Positions 52,314-61,241 are shown, counted from the stretch's first letter. The stretch: 64,000 nucleotides of DNA from Streptomyces pseudovenezuelae (GCF_001513955.1 NZ_KQ948146.1:818282-882281); one strand, 5' to 3'. Translations and numbers: made by a program. The notes: generated by a model not told the origin, from the letters alone.

Positions 52314-53981
52314 ATGACCGAGCAGCAACTGCCCTCCTGGGCCGACCCGTCCGTCTCCCCCGCCGACCTCGACGCGCAGGGCGTGTCGCGACGCGGACTC
52401 CTGCGCCGCGCGGGCCTGTTCGGCGCGGCTTTCGCGCTGGGGTCGGCGACGCCTGCACTGGCCGCTCCGGGCCGCCCTCGCCTCGGCGGCGACGACCCCC
52501 ACCTCGCCTATCTCGTCGGCGACCACCATGTGCACTCCGTGTACAGCCACGACGCCAAGTACACGTTCTCCCAGCAGGCGCAGGCCGCCGCGAAGTACGG
52601 CCTCGACTGGATGGTCTTCAACGAGCACTCCAACTTCGGACACGCCTACTACGGCGCCAGGATGGAGCACGCGGAGATCGTCAGGGCCCGCGCGGAGAAC
52701 CCGCGCCAGCTCATCTTCCAGGGCCTGGAGTGGTACATCCCGGCCGCGGAGCACTGCACGGTCTTCGCCGCGCCCGGCCCCCACGAGACCGACCTGCTCA
52801 CGCAGTTCGAGCTCGCCTACGACGGCAAGCTCCTGGGCTACACCGAGGGCTCCGCGGGCGCCACCGACACCGCCCGCAACGAGGCCCACGCCGTCAAGGC
52901 CATCAAGTGGCTGGCGGAGCAGCGCCGTTCGGGCTACGTGGACGACGTCCTCGTCCTCGCCAACCACCCGCTGCGGCTCGGCATCGACTCCCCGCACGAG
53001 ATGCGGGGCTGGCGGGACGCGGCCCCCGAGATCATGATCGGCATGGAGGGCGCGCCGGGCGCCCAGGGCGCGGCGATCCCCAGCCTGCGCGGGGCGACCT
53101 CGATCCGCGGCGAGTACGAGAACAAGCCGTCGGCGCAGTCCTGGTCGGGCTACCCGGCGGACGCGTATCTGACGTACGGCGGCTTCGACTGGGCGACCGC
53201 GACCGTCGGCGGACTGTGGGACTCGATGCTGGCCGAAGGCAGCCTGTTCTCGATCACCACCAACTCGGACAACCACCGCACGGTCTTCGACACCTGGAAG
53301 AACGGCGACTGGCCGGCCGGGCAGAACTTCGACAACACCGGCAAGCTGCCCGACCCGGTGAACACCGACACCCCGCAGCCCGGCAGCGACTTCTGGCCGG
53401 GCGAGTTCAGCCGCACCCACGTCGGCGTGACCCGCTACGGCTACCGCTCGGTGATGGCGGGCCTGCGCGCGGGCCGGGTCTGGGTGGACCACGGCCATCT
53501 GCTCGACGGGCTCGACGTGCGCGTGAAGCGGGACTACGACGCCGGGCGCGGTGTCACGCTGGGCGGGCGGCTGCGGGTCCGCAAGGGCGAGAGGATCACG
53601 CTGTACGTCACCGTCACGAGCGCCTCCCGCCCCAACCCCCAGGGAATCCTCCCGGAGTTGGCGCACGTGGACGTGATCCGGGGCGCGGTGCGCGGTCCGG
53701 TGAGCGACCGGGACATCTGGCAGGCGCCCGACACCAAGGTCGTGCAGACGAAGGACGTGTCCGGCCGGAAGGGGACGTACACCCTGCGCATCCCGCTGAC
53801 CGCCGGGGACGAGTCCTTCTACGTCCGGCTGCGCGGCAGCGACGGCAAGCGGCACGGCACGGGCTACCTCGGTGCCTCGGTCGACCCGCACGGCCCGATT
53901 CCGCACGAGCCCGGCAACGGCGACCCGTGGGCGGACACGTGGTTCTATTCGAACCCCGTCTTCGTCGACGTCACCGGCTGA
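52314..53981 (+). CDS. Tat-exported PHP-domain phosphoesterase (CehA/McbA-like)
   Basis: 555 aa. Twin-arginine signal (VSRRGLLRRAGLFGAAFALG). The PHP domain begins with GDHHVHSVYSHDA, followed by FNEHSNFGH, LANHPLRLG and TNSDNHR, giving the multi-metal His/Asp set. Members hydrolyse phosphate or carbamate esters. Second exported phosphoesterase in a row; last gene of the operon, followed by a hairpin. Confidence 0.8.
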   Translation: MTEQQLPSWADPSVSPADLDAQGVSRRGLLRRAGLFGAAFALGSATPALAAPGRPRLGGDDPHLAYLVGDHHVHSVYSHDAKYTFSQQAQAAAKYGLDWMVFNEHSNFGHAYYGARMEHAEIVRARAENPRQLIFQGLEWYIPAAEHCTVFAAPGPHETDLLTQFELAYDGKLLGYTEGSAGATDTARNEAHAVKAIKWLAEQRRSGYVDDVLVLANHPLRLGIDSPHEMRGWRDAAPEIMIGMEGAPGAQGAAIPSLRGATSIRGEYENKPSAQSWSGYPADAYLTYGGFDWATATVGGLWDSMLAEGSLFSITTNSDNHRTVFDTWKNGDWPAGQNFDNTGKLPDPVNTDTPQPGSDFWPGEFSRTHVGVTRYGYRSVMAGLRAGRVWVDHGHLLDGLDVRVKRDYDAGRGVTLGGRLRVRKGERITLYVTVTSASRPNPQGILPELAHVDVIRGAVRGPVSDRDIWQAPDTKVVQTKDVSGRKGTYTLRIPLTAGDESFYVRLRGSDGKRHGTGYLGASVDPHGPIPHEPGNGDPWADTWFYSNPVFVDVTG

Positions 53982-53986
53982 GGTCG

Positions 53987-54003
53987 GCGCCCCGCAGGGG
54001 CGC
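53987..54003 (+). terminator. GC hairpin ending the glycan operon, part of a dispersed element
   Basis: GCGCCCC-GCA-GGGGCGC, a 7-bp stem 5 bases past the PHP stop. The flank AGGGGCGCGGGGAAC(C/T)GCGCGAC recurs at 61188, suggesting a mobile or selected intergenic terminator element. Confidence 0.7.
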
Positions 54004-54069
54004 GGGGAACTGCGCGACCAGCCACAACGGTCCCGCGGTTCCCCACGGCCTGCCTCCGCAAGGGACTTC

Positions 54070-54525
54070 CTAGGCGTAGAACCGCGACAGGCTCTGCAGC
54101 ACCGCCGCCGGCTTGGCGCCGCCCTCGATCTCTATCGCCCCGTCGACGGTGATCTGCACACCGCCCGGCACCTCCTCGACCTCGGTCAGCTTGGCGACGA
54201 GGCGGATGCGGGAGCCCACCTTGACCGGCGAGGGGAAACGGACCTTGTTCAGGCCGTAGTTGACCTTCGTGGTGACGCCCTGGACGTCCAGCAGCTCGGT
54301 GAAGAGCGGGATGAAGAGGGAGAGGGTGAGGTAGCCGTGCGCGATGGGGGCGCCGAAGGGGCCCGCCGCCGCCTTCTCGGGGTCCACGTGGATCCACTGG
54401 TGGTCGCCGGTGGCATCGGCGAAGGTGTCGATGCGCTCCTGGGTGACCTCGATCCACTCGCTGGTGCCGAGGTCGCTGCCGGCGAGCTTCTTCAGTTCGT
54501 CGATGCCGTTCACGGTGACGCTCAT
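54070..54525 (-). CDS. MaoC-like (R)-hydratase, hot-dog fold
   Basis: 151 aa. The hydratase motif DHQWIHVD and the hydratase-type GPFGAPIAHGYLTLSL stretch are visible. It hydrates enoyl-CoA thioesters. It follows the acyl-CoA synthetase gene by 14 bp and is the last gene of the SDR-led operon, consistent with CoA-linked degradation of an acid. Confidence 0.88.
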   Translation of the reverse strand: MSVTVNGIDELKKLAGSDLGTSEWIEVTQERIDTFADATGDHQWIHVDPEKAAAGPFGAPIAHGYLTLSLFIPLFTELLDVQGVTTKVNYGLNKVRFPSPVKVGSRIRLVAKLTEVEEVPGGVQITVDGAIEIEGGAKPAAVLQSLSRFYA

Positions 54526-54539
54526 GTAGCTGTCCTTGC

Positions 54540-56045
54540 CTAGGAGTCGGAGCCGTAGCGCTTGCGCACCCGGGACTTGAGGAGCTTTCCGGAGGCGGTG
54601 CGCGGGAGTTCGTCCGCGACCACCACCGACTTGGGGATCTTGTACTTGGCGAGTCGGCCGGCCAGGGAGGCCAGGACCTCGTCGGGGTCGGGGGTGGTGC
54701 CCTCGCGGGGGACGACGACTGCCCGCGGCACCTCGCCCCACTTGTCGTCCGGGACGCCGATGACCGCGCACTCGGCGATGTCCGGGTGGCCGAGGAGCAG
54801 GTCCTCGATCTCGGCGGGGTAGATGTTCTCGCCTCCGGAGATGATCATGTCCTTGATGCGGTCGACGATGAAGACGTAGCCGTCCTCGTCGACCCGGGCC
54901 GCGTCTCCGCTGCGGAACCAGCCGTCCGCGAAGGAGGCGGCGGTCTCCTCGGGCAGCCCCCAGTAGCCGGGCATGACGTGCGGGCCGCGGAGCACGATCT
55001 CGCCGGTCTCGCCGACGTCGACGGGCGCCAGGTCCGGCCGTACCACCCGGACGTCGCTGAAGAAGTGCGGCACACCCGCCGAGCCCGCCTTGCCGATGGC
55101 GTGCTCGGCGTCCAGGAACAGGGTTCCGGGCGAGGCCTCGGTCATGCCGTAGCCCTGGAGGAAGGTGAGCCCGCGCTCCTGGTAGGCGGCGATGAGGGGC
55201 GTCGACACCGGGGAGCCGCCGCAGGTCAGGATGCGCAGGGAGGACAGGTCCGCGCCCGCCCAGCGCGGGTGCCTCGCCACCTGCTCGAACATCGTCGGCA
55301 CCCCGAACATGAAGGTGATCCGGTGCTGTTCGATCAGGTCGAAGGTGGCGCTGGGGTCGAAGGTCTCGACGAGGACGCAGGCGCCGCCCTTGAGCAGCAC
55401 CGGGAGCGTCAGCATGTTCAGGCCCGCCGTGTGGAACAACGGGGCGGAGACCAGGGCGCGTTCGTCGGCGATCAGGTCCGTGTCGACGAGGACGTTGATC
55501 GCGTTCCACGTCAGGTTGCCGTGGGTGAGCATGGCGCCCTTGGGACGCCCTGTGGTGCCCGAGGTGTACATGATGATGCAGGTGTCGTCGGGGGCGACCG
55601 GCTCGTCGATCGGCTCGGCCGGTGACCCGGCGAGCAACTGCTCGTACTCGGGGCCGACTTCGACGTACGTACGGACGTCGGTGCTGCCCGGCAGTCCGGC
55701 GACGAGCCCCGCGTGCGAGGGGCCGTAGACCAGCGCCCTGGCTCCGGAGTCGGAGAGCTGGTAGCCGATCTCCGGTCCGGCGAGGCGGGTGTTGAGGGGG
55801 ACGAAGACCGCGCCGAGCGTGCCGGCCGCGAACAGCGTCTCCAGGTAGGAGGGATGGTTCGGGCCGAGGTAGGCGATCCGGTCGCCGCGCCGGATGCCCC
55901 GGGCGCGCAGGGCGTGCGCGAGGCGGGTGACGCGGGTGTGCAGCCCGGCGTACGAGAGTGTCGTGTCGCCGTGGATCAGGGCGGTGCGGTGCGGGGTCTT
56001 GCGGGCCCGGCGTGCGGGCCACGAACCCAGTCCCTCGTTGCGCAT
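54540..56045 (-). CDS. Acyl-CoA synthetase (AMP-forming)
   Basis: 501 aa. ANL-family core motifs: YTSGTTGRPKG (P-loop), GYGMTEASPG, GWFRSGDAARVDEDGY and the C-terminal PRTASGKLLK lysine. Activates a carboxylic acid to its CoA ester via an adenylate. Cytoplasmic. Middle gene of the operon; feeds the MaoC hydratase and probably the SDR. Chain or ring specificity not readable. Confidence 0.9.
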   Translation of the reverse strand: MRNEGLGSWPARRARKTPHRTALIHGDTTLSYAGLHTRVTRLAHALRARGIRRGDRIAYLGPNHPSYLETLFAAGTLGAVFVPLNTRLAGPEIGYQLSDSGARALVYGPSHAGLVAGLPGSTDVRTYVEVGPEYEQLLAGSPAEPIDEPVAPDDTCIIMYTSGTTGRPKGAMLTHGNLTWNAINVLVDTDLIADERALVSAPLFHTAGLNMLTLPVLLKGGACVLVETFDPSATFDLIEQHRITFMFGVPTMFEQVARHPRWAGADLSSLRILTCGGSPVSTPLIAAYQERGLTFLQGYGMTEASPGTLFLDAEHAIGKAGSAGVPHFFSDVRVVRPDLAPVDVGETGEIVLRGPHVMPGYWGLPEETAASFADGWFRSGDAARVDEDGYVFIVDRIKDMIISGGENIYPAEIEDLLLGHPDIAECAVIGVPDDKWGEVPRAVVVPREGTTPDPDEVLASLAGRLAKYKIPKSVVVADELPRTASGKLLKSRVRKRYGSDS

Positions 56046-56055
56046 CTGGGGCCCC

Positions 56056-56931
56056 TTACGGCTTGGTCAGCCCGAGCAGACGGGCGGCGTTCTCCTTGAG
56101 GATCTTCGGCTTCACCTCGTCCTTGATCGACAGCTTCGCGAAGTCGGCGAGCCAGCGGTCGGGGGTGAGGACGGGGAAGTCGGAGCCGAAGAGGACCTTG
56201 TCCTTGAGCAGGGTGTTCGCGTACTGCACGAGCTGCGGCGGGAAGTACTTCGGCGACCAGCCGGACAGGTCGATGTGCACGCCGGGCTTGTGCGTGGCGA
56301 CGGCGAGGGCCTCGTCCTGCCAGGGGAACGACGGGTGCGCCAGGATGATCTTCAGGTGCGGGAAGTCGGCCGCCACGTCGTCCACGTGGAGGGGGTTCGA
56401 GTACTTCAGGCGGATGCCGCCGCCGCCCGGGACTCCGGCGCCGATACCCGTCTGCCCGGTGTGGAAGAGGGCGATCGTGCCGGTCTCCTCGATCACCTCG
56501 TAGAGGTCGTACGCGACCGAGCGGTCGTTGGGGAAGAAGCCCTGGATGCTGGGGTGGAACTTGAAGCCCTTCACCCCGTACTCCTCGACCAGCCGGCGGG
56601 CCTGCTTCACGCCCGCCTTGCCGCGGAAGGGGTCGATGGAGGCGAAGGGGATCAGCACGTCGGAGTTGGCGGCGGCCGCCTCGGCGACCTCCTCGTTCGG
56701 GACGGGCGCGGTGCCGGTCGCGGACTCGGCGTCCACCGTGAAGATCACGGCGGCCATCTTCCGCTCGCGGTAGTAGGCGGCGGTCTCCTCAAGGGTCGGC
56801 TTCCGCTTGCCCTCGACCTTGAAGTAGGCGGAGGAGGCGTCGTGCAGGTCGTCGTCCAGCGAGGAATGGCCCTTGGAGGAGACCTCCGCGTGGGTGTGCA
56901 CGTCGATCGCGACCAGCTCGTCGATGTCCAT
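56056..56931 (-). CDS. Amidohydrolase-2 family hydrolase/decarboxylase
   Basis: 291 aa. DVHTHAE near the N terminus gives the HxH metal motif; FHPSIQGFFPND, ILAHPSFPWQ and FGSDFPVLTPDRW complete the TIM-barrel set. This subgroup includes aromatic-acid decarboxylases (ACMSD, gamma-resorcylate) as well as lactonases. It overlaps the SDR stop by one base (TGATG). In context it likely trims a ring-derived or branched acid. Confidence 0.85.
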   Translation of the reverse strand: MDIDELVAIDVHTHAEVSSKGHSSLDDDLHDASSAYFKVEGKRKPTLEETAAYYRERKMAAVIFTVDAESATGTAPVPNEEVAEAAAANSDVLIPFASIDPFRGKAGVKQARRLVEEYGVKGFKFHPSIQGFFPNDRSVAYDLYEVIEETGTIALFHTGQTGIGAGVPGGGGIRLKYSNPLHVDDVAADFPHLKIILAHPSFPWQDEALAVATHKPGVHIDLSGWSPKYFPPQLVQYANTLLKDKVLFGSDFPVLTPDRWLADFAKLSIKDEVKPKILKENAARLLGLTKP

Positions 56932-57848
56932 CAGGCCTCCGGAAGCTTCGGTGCCGGGATGCCGACCGTCTGGAGCTCGGCGCCGACGGACGTGGGGAAG
57001 GCGTCGGCCAGGGTGTCGGGGGTCCAGCCGCCGTCGGCGTACGCCGCCTTGATCTCCTGCGGATGCGACCAGAGTGCCACCTTGTCGCCGCCGATGCCGA
57101 TGGCCTGGCCGGTGATGGACCGGGCGGCCTCGGAGGCGAGGAAGGGGACGAGGGCCGCGCAGTCCTCGGGGGTGCCGAAGCCCTCGCCCTTGCGGAGGAA
57201 GTCCGGGAGCGGCTCACCGTTCCGCATGGCCTCGATGTACGGGGCGAAGGCGGGGATGGTCTCGGTCATCGCGGTGGCCGCGACGGGCACGATCGCGTTG
57301 ACGGTGATGTTCGCGCGGCCCAGCTCCATCGACCAGGTGCGGGCGAAGGCGGCGATGCCGGCCTTGGCGGCGGCGTAGTTCGTCTGCCCGAAGTTGCCGC
57401 GCTGCCCGGCCGGGGAGCCGACCAGGATCAGGGAGCCGCCCTCGCCCTGCTCGCGCATCCGGACGGCGGCGGCGCGGGCGCAGGTGAAGGTGCCCTTGAG
57501 GTGGGTGGTGATCACCGCGTCGAAGTCGTCGTCGGTCATCTTCCACAGCACCTTGTCGCGCAGGATGCCGGCGTTGGTGACCAGGATGTCGATCCGCCCG
57601 AACTCCGCCACGGCCCGGTTCACGAGCCGCTCGGCGGCCTCGGTGGTGCCGACCGGGACGACCTCGGCGACGGCGGTGCCGCCCGCCTCGGCGATGGACT
57701 TCACGGCTGCCTCGGCCACGGCCTCGTCGACGTCGTTGACGACCACGGAGGCGCCGTGGGCGGCGAGGGCGTGCGCATAGGCGAGGCCGAGGCCCCGGCC
57801 ACTGCCGGTGACGACGGCGACCTTGCCGGTGAGATCGATGCTGGGCAC
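56931..57848 (-). CDS. Short-chain dehydrogenase/reductase
   Basis: 305 aa, GTG start. NAD(P) motif GSGRGLGLAYA, NAG at NAGILRDK, catalytic Ser in VGSPAGQRG and YAAAK (Tyr-x3-Lys). Resembles the dehydrogenase part of peroxisomal multifunctional hydroxyacyl-CoA dehydrogenases, which suits the MaoC hydratase in the operon. First gene of the operon; promoter overlapped by a MarR-type site. Confidence 0.9.
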   Translation of the reverse strand: MPSIDLTGKVAVVTGSGRGLGLAYAHALAAHGASVVVNDVDEAVAEAAVKSIAEAGGTAVAEVVPVGTTEAAERLVNRAVAEFGRIDILVTNAGILRDKVLWKMTDDDFDAVITTHLKGTFTCARAAAVRMREQGEGGSLILVGSPAGQRGNFGQTNYAAAKAGIAAFARTWSMELGRANITVNAIVPVAATAMTETIPAFAPYIEAMRNGEPLPDFLRKGEGFGTPEDCAALVPFLASEAARSITGQAIGIGGDKVALWSHPQEIKAAYADGGWTPDTLADAFPTSVGAELQTVGIPAPKLPEA

Positions 57849-57915
57849 GAGCGGGTCCCTTCACGAACGGATGCTGGGGGGTGCGGCTTGTCGCCGGGGT
57901 GCGGCTACGAGATCG

Positions 57916-57950
57916 AAGCTAAGAGCAATAATTGGTGACGTCAATAGTTG
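57916..57950 (-). promoter_or_regulatory. SDR-operon promoter overlapped by MarR-type operator
   Basis: Minus strand: -35 TTGACG (57939-57944), 17-bp spacer, -10 TAGCTT (57916-57921). CAATAATTG (57926-57934, a perfect palindrome) sits in the spacer and CAATAGTTG (57942-57950) on the -35, 16 bp apart. The AT-rich words stand out in GC-rich DNA and fit a MarR dimer pair. Confidence 0.65.
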
Positions 57951-58064
57951 TTGGCGACCTTCGGGTGCGTCATGCTGGAATCTCCCTGACACACCGAGCA
58001 CGAGGAGCCCGCCATCACACGCCAGCACGTCACCCCGAAGCCCATCGACTCGGAGGAGCCGTGG

Positions 58065-58484
58065 ATGCGCGGGCTGCACGCGGACACCGGTTATCTGCTG
58101 TACCGCCTGGGCCTGCGCTCGGGCCAGTTGTTCAACACGTTCCTCCAGGAGTCGGGGCTGCGGCTGCGGCACTACGCGGTGCTGCGCTATCTCGCCGGCT
58201 CCGAGGGCGCGCTCCAGCGGGAGCTGAGCGCCCAGCTCGGCTACGACCCCAGCGCGATCGTCGGCCTGGTCGACGACCTGGAGAAGCTGGGGATGACCGA
58301 GCGCCGCCCCTCCCCCGACGACCGCCGCAGCAAGACCGTCGTTCTCACCGACACGGGCCGGTCCTTCCTGCGCGGCACCGACGAGGCGGGCCGCCGGGTG
58401 ACCAACGACCTGCTCGCACCGCTGGACCCCGCCGAGCGGGACACCCTCCAGGCCCTCCTGCTGAGAATCGCCGACCAGCCATGA
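58065..58484 (+). CDS. MarR-family transcriptional regulator
   Basis: 139 aa. ATG 58065 chosen because GGAGGAG lies just upstream. Winged HTH: LQRELSAQLGYDPSAIVGLVDDLEKLGMTER with wing RRPSPDDRRSKTVVLTD. Such repressors release DNA on binding aromatic or CoA-type ligands. It is divergent from the SDR operon, whose promoter carries the likely operator, and overlaps the IclR gene. Confidence 0.9.
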   Translation: MRGLHADTGYLLYRLGLRSGQLFNTFLQESGLRLRHYAVLRYLAGSEGALQRELSAQLGYDPSAIVGLVDDLEKLGMTERRPSPDDRRSKTVVLTDTGRSFLRGTDEAGRRVTNDLLAPLDPAERDTLQALLLRIADQP

Positions 58485-59266
58485 CCCTGCGCTCCGCACC
58501 GGACCGGCTGCTGTCCGTGCTCGCCGCGTTCGACCATGAGCATCCGGCACTGTCGCTCACCGACATCAGCCGGCGGGCCGGGCTGACGCTCACGACCACC
58601 CACCGCCTGGTGGGCGCGCTGACCGACTGGGGCGCGCTGGAGCGGGACGACGCCGGGGTCTACCACGTCGGGCTCCGCCTCTGGGAGGTCGCCGCGCTCG
58701 CGCCGCGTGGAGTCGCGCTCCGGCAGCTGGCGCTGCCGTATCTGGAGGACCTGTACGAAGCCACCCACGAGAACGTGCAGTTGGCGGTGCGGGACGGGTC
58801 GGATGTCGTCTACATCGAGTGGATCGCGGGGCGTTCGTCGGTCGGTGTGCACATCCGGGTGGGGGCGCGCTGGCCGCTGCACGCCACCGGGGTCGGCCTG
58901 GTGCTGCTGGCGCACTGCGAGCCGCGGGAGCAGGAGGAGTACTGCGCGACACCGCTCGCCGTCTTCACGCCGTACACGCTCGCCGAACCGGCGAAGCTGC
59001 GCCGGGTCCTGGCCGAGGTCCGGCGCACCGGTGTCGCGGTCAGCAGCCGTCAGGTCACCGACGACGCCCTGTCGGTGGCGGCCCCCGTGTGCGGACCCGA
59101 CGGGACGGTGGTCGCGGCCGTGTCAGTCGTGGTGCCGCAGGCCGACGCCCAGGTACCGGCGCTGATCCCGGCGGTCCGGCTCGCGGCGCTGGGGATCTCG
59201 CGGGCACTGGGCTGGCAGCCGACGGCCGCACCCCGCTCGGGCGCCGGATATCCCTCTCACCGGTGA
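58481..59266 (+). CDS. IclR-family transcriptional regulator
   Basis: 261 aa, ATG overlapping the MarR stop (ATGA). HTH: LSLTDISRRAGLTLTTTHRLVGAL. The C-terminal ligand domain has HIRVGARWPLHATGVGLVLLA and VAAPVCGPDGTVVAAVSV. IclR regulators often activate aromatic or acid catabolism genes. Joint MarR/IclR control of the SDR operon is suggested by the arrangement. Confidence 0.9.
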   Translation: MTLRSAPDRLLSVLAAFDHEHPALSLTDISRRAGLTLTTTHRLVGALTDWGALERDDAGVYHVGLRLWEVAALAPRGVALRQLALPYLEDLYEATHENVQLAVRDGSDVVYIEWIAGRSSVGVHIRVGARWPLHATGVGLVLLAHCEPREQEEYCATPLAVFTPYTLAEPAKLRRVLAEVRRTGVAVSSRQVTDDALSVAAPVCGPDGTVVAAVSVVVPQADAQVPALIPAVRLAALGISRALGWQPTAAPRSGAGYPSHR

Positions 59267-59324
59267 GGTCCCGGCCGCGTCGGCGTCGTGATACTGGAAC
59301 GGCCCCGGCCCCGAGGAGCCGCTC

Positions 59325-60521
59325 ATGTCCGCCGTCCGGTCCTGGTACGCCCCCCTCGCGATCCGTCTGAGGACGACGAACCCGTACGTCGTCGACAGTG
59401 CGCTCGCCGCGCTGGTGCTGTTCGCCGCGTCCCTGCAGTGGATGTTCCCGGACGAGGGCGACGACCCGCTGAGCCGGGTGGGCTGGCTGCTGGGGGCCGC
59501 CACCGCCGTCCCCCTGGTCTGGCGCCGCCGCTTCCCCTACGCGTGCGCGCTGGCCGTCTCGGCGGCCACCACGGCGATGGCCTACTACCACGCGCCACCG
59601 CCGGACGTGCTCTACGGCGGGCTCGTCGTCCTGTACACCATGGCCGCCCAGGGCCTGCCCTGGCAGCGCCGCAGCATGCTGGCCAGCTGGCTGCTGGGGG
59701 CGGTGGTGACCATGCAGCACAAGGAGCACTCCGAGCCCTTCGAGTACGCCTTCCACCTCACCGGGATGATCTGCGCCTACGGCCTCGGCGTGCTGGCCCG
59801 CGTCCAGCGCGCGTACACCGCCGCCGTCGAGGACCGGGCACGCCGGCTGGAACGGGAGCGGGCCGCGGAGACCGCGCGGGCCATCGCCCAGGAACGCTCC
59901 CGGATCGCCCGGGACATGCACGACATCCTCGCGCACGCGGTCAGCCTGATGGTCGTCCAGGCGGAGGCCGGACCGGTCGTGGTGCGCAGTGACCCGGACC
60001 GCGCCGAGGCGGCGTTCGACGCGATCGCGGCCAGCGGGCGGGACGCGATGACCCAACTGCGGCGCATCCTCGGGGTCCTGAAGGAGGAGGAACGCCGGGG
60101 CGGCGCCGCCCGGCTGCCGCAGCCGGATCTCGCCGGGCTGCCCGATCTGGTCCGCCAGGTCGCCGCATCCACCGCGCTCCGGGTCGAGTTGAGCGTACGC
60201 GGCCGGTCCCGCCCGCTGCCCCCGGACACCGAGGTGGCCGCCTACCGCGCGGTGCAGGAAGCCCTGACCAACACGGTCAAGCACGCGTACGCTTCCTGCG
60301 CACAGGTGGAACTCGACTGGGCGGAGGACGAGTTGACCCTCACGGTCACCGACGACGGCCGGGGCCCGGCGCGCACGGCCGGCGGCCACGGCCTGATCGG
60401 TCTCAGGGAGCGGGCGGCCGCCTGCGGGGGCAGCGCGGAGGCCGGGCCGGGTCCGCGGGGCGGCTTCCGGGTCGTCGTACGGCTGCCCGCCACCGCGGAG
60501 CGGGAAGCGGCCCTCGGGTGA
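59325..60521 (+). CDS. NarL-class sensor histidine kinase
   Basis: 398 aa, ATG with GAGGAG upstream. About five hydrophobic segments in the first ~165 residues without a large outside domain. Then a coiled linker and HisKA_3 box ERSRIARDMHDILAHAVS (His ~199), and an HATPase with VQEALTNTVKHA and TVTDDGRGP. An intramembrane-type sensor that phosphorylates the next gene's product. Signal unknown. Confidence 0.9.
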   Translation: MSAVRSWYAPLAIRLRTTNPYVVDSALAALVLFAASLQWMFPDEGDDPLSRVGWLLGAATAVPLVWRRRFPYACALAVSAATTAMAYYHAPPPDVLYGGLVVLYTMAAQGLPWQRRSMLASWLLGAVVTMQHKEHSEPFEYAFHLTGMICAYGLGVLARVQRAYTAAVEDRARRLERERAAETARAIAQERSRIARDMHDILAHAVSLMVVQAEAGPVVVRSDPDRAEAAFDAIAASGRDAMTQLRRILGVLKEEERRGGAARLPQPDLAGLPDLVRQVAASTALRVELSVRGRSRPLPPDTEVAAYRAVQEALTNTVKHAYASCAQVELDWAEDELTLTVTDDGRGPARTAGGHGLIGLRERAAACGGSAEAGPGPRGGFRVVVRLPATAEREAALG

Positions 60522-61189
60522 GCATCCGGGTGGTCGTCGCCGACGACCAGGAACTGGTCCGCAGCGGCTTCACCATGATCCTGGAGGCGCAGGAGGACAT
60601 CGAGGTGGTCGCCGAGGCCGGGGACGGCGCGGCGGCGGTGGCCGCGGTGCTCGGGCACACGCCCGACGTCCTCCTCCTCGACATCCGGATGCCCGTCATG
60701 GACGGCCTGGAGGCGGCCCGTCGGGTGTGCGCCCGATCGAGCTGCAAGGTGGTCATGCTGACCACGTTCGACCTCGACGAGTACGTCTACGACGCGCTCT
60801 ACGCGGGGGCCAGCGGCTTCCTCCTCAAGGACGTGCGCCGGGACGACCTCGTGCACGCGGTCCGTGTGGTCGCGGGCGGCGACTCCCTGCTCGCGCCTGC
60901 GGTCACCCGCCGCCTGGTCGCGGACATCGTGCGCCGCCGCCGCGAGGAGGCCGCCACCGGGCCCGCCCCCGACCGCCTGGACGTCCTGACGGCCCGCGAG
61001 GTGGAGATCCTGCGGATGCTGGCCCGGGGCCTGTCCAACGCGGAGATCGCCACGACCCTGTTCGTGAGCGAGCACACGGTCAAGACCCACGTCAGCAATG
61101 TGCTGAGCAAGCTGGGTCTGCGCGACCGGGTGCAGGCGGTGATCTGCGCCTACGAGACGGGGCTGGTGACGCCGGGCGCGCCCCTTTAG
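60518..61189 (+). CDS. LuxR/NarL-family response regulator
   Basis: 223 aa, GTG start overlapping the kinase stop. Receiver with VVADDQELVR and phospho-acceptor Asp in LLLDIRMPVMDG (~54); C-terminal LuxR HTH LTAREVEILRMLARGLSNAEIA. The target is unknown. It is one candidate for factors reading palindromes such as the CCTGACA sites, but it lies ~50 kb from them and there is no direct evidence. Confidence 0.9.
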   Translation: MSIRVVVADDQELVRSGFTMILEAQEDIEVVAEAGDGAAAVAAVLGHTPDVLLLDIRMPVMDGLEAARRVCARSSCKVVMLTTFDLDEYVYDALYAGASGFLLKDVRRDDLVHAVRVVAGGDSLLAPAVTRRLVADIVRRRREEAATGPAPDRLDVLTAREVEILRMLARGLSNAEIATTLFVSEHTVKTHVSNVLSKLGLRDRVQAVICAYETGLVTPGAPL

Positions 61190-61196
61190 GGGCGCG
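61177..61196 (+). terminator. GC hairpin overlapping the response-regulator stop
   Basis: CGCGCCCCT-TT-AGGGGCGCG, a perfect 9-bp stem whose loop contains the start of the TAG stop codon. The 3' flank matches the element after the PHP gene at 53997. Confidence 0.7.
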
Positions 61197-61241
61197 GGGA
61201 ACCGCGCGACGGTCCCCCACGCTCCTGAGCCGTGCGCGCTC

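Noticed and set aside
54070..56022. A single long frame suggesting a fusion of acyl-CoA synthetase and MaoC
   Set aside because: Only the MaoC part is in its true frame; the synthetase has its own frame, start and stop, 14 bp before MaoC.
57999..58064. An ATC start for the MarR gene, by analogy with the ATT starts
   Set aside because: GAGGAG precedes it, but the ATG at 58065 has an equally good GGAGGAG and gives the usual MarR length.
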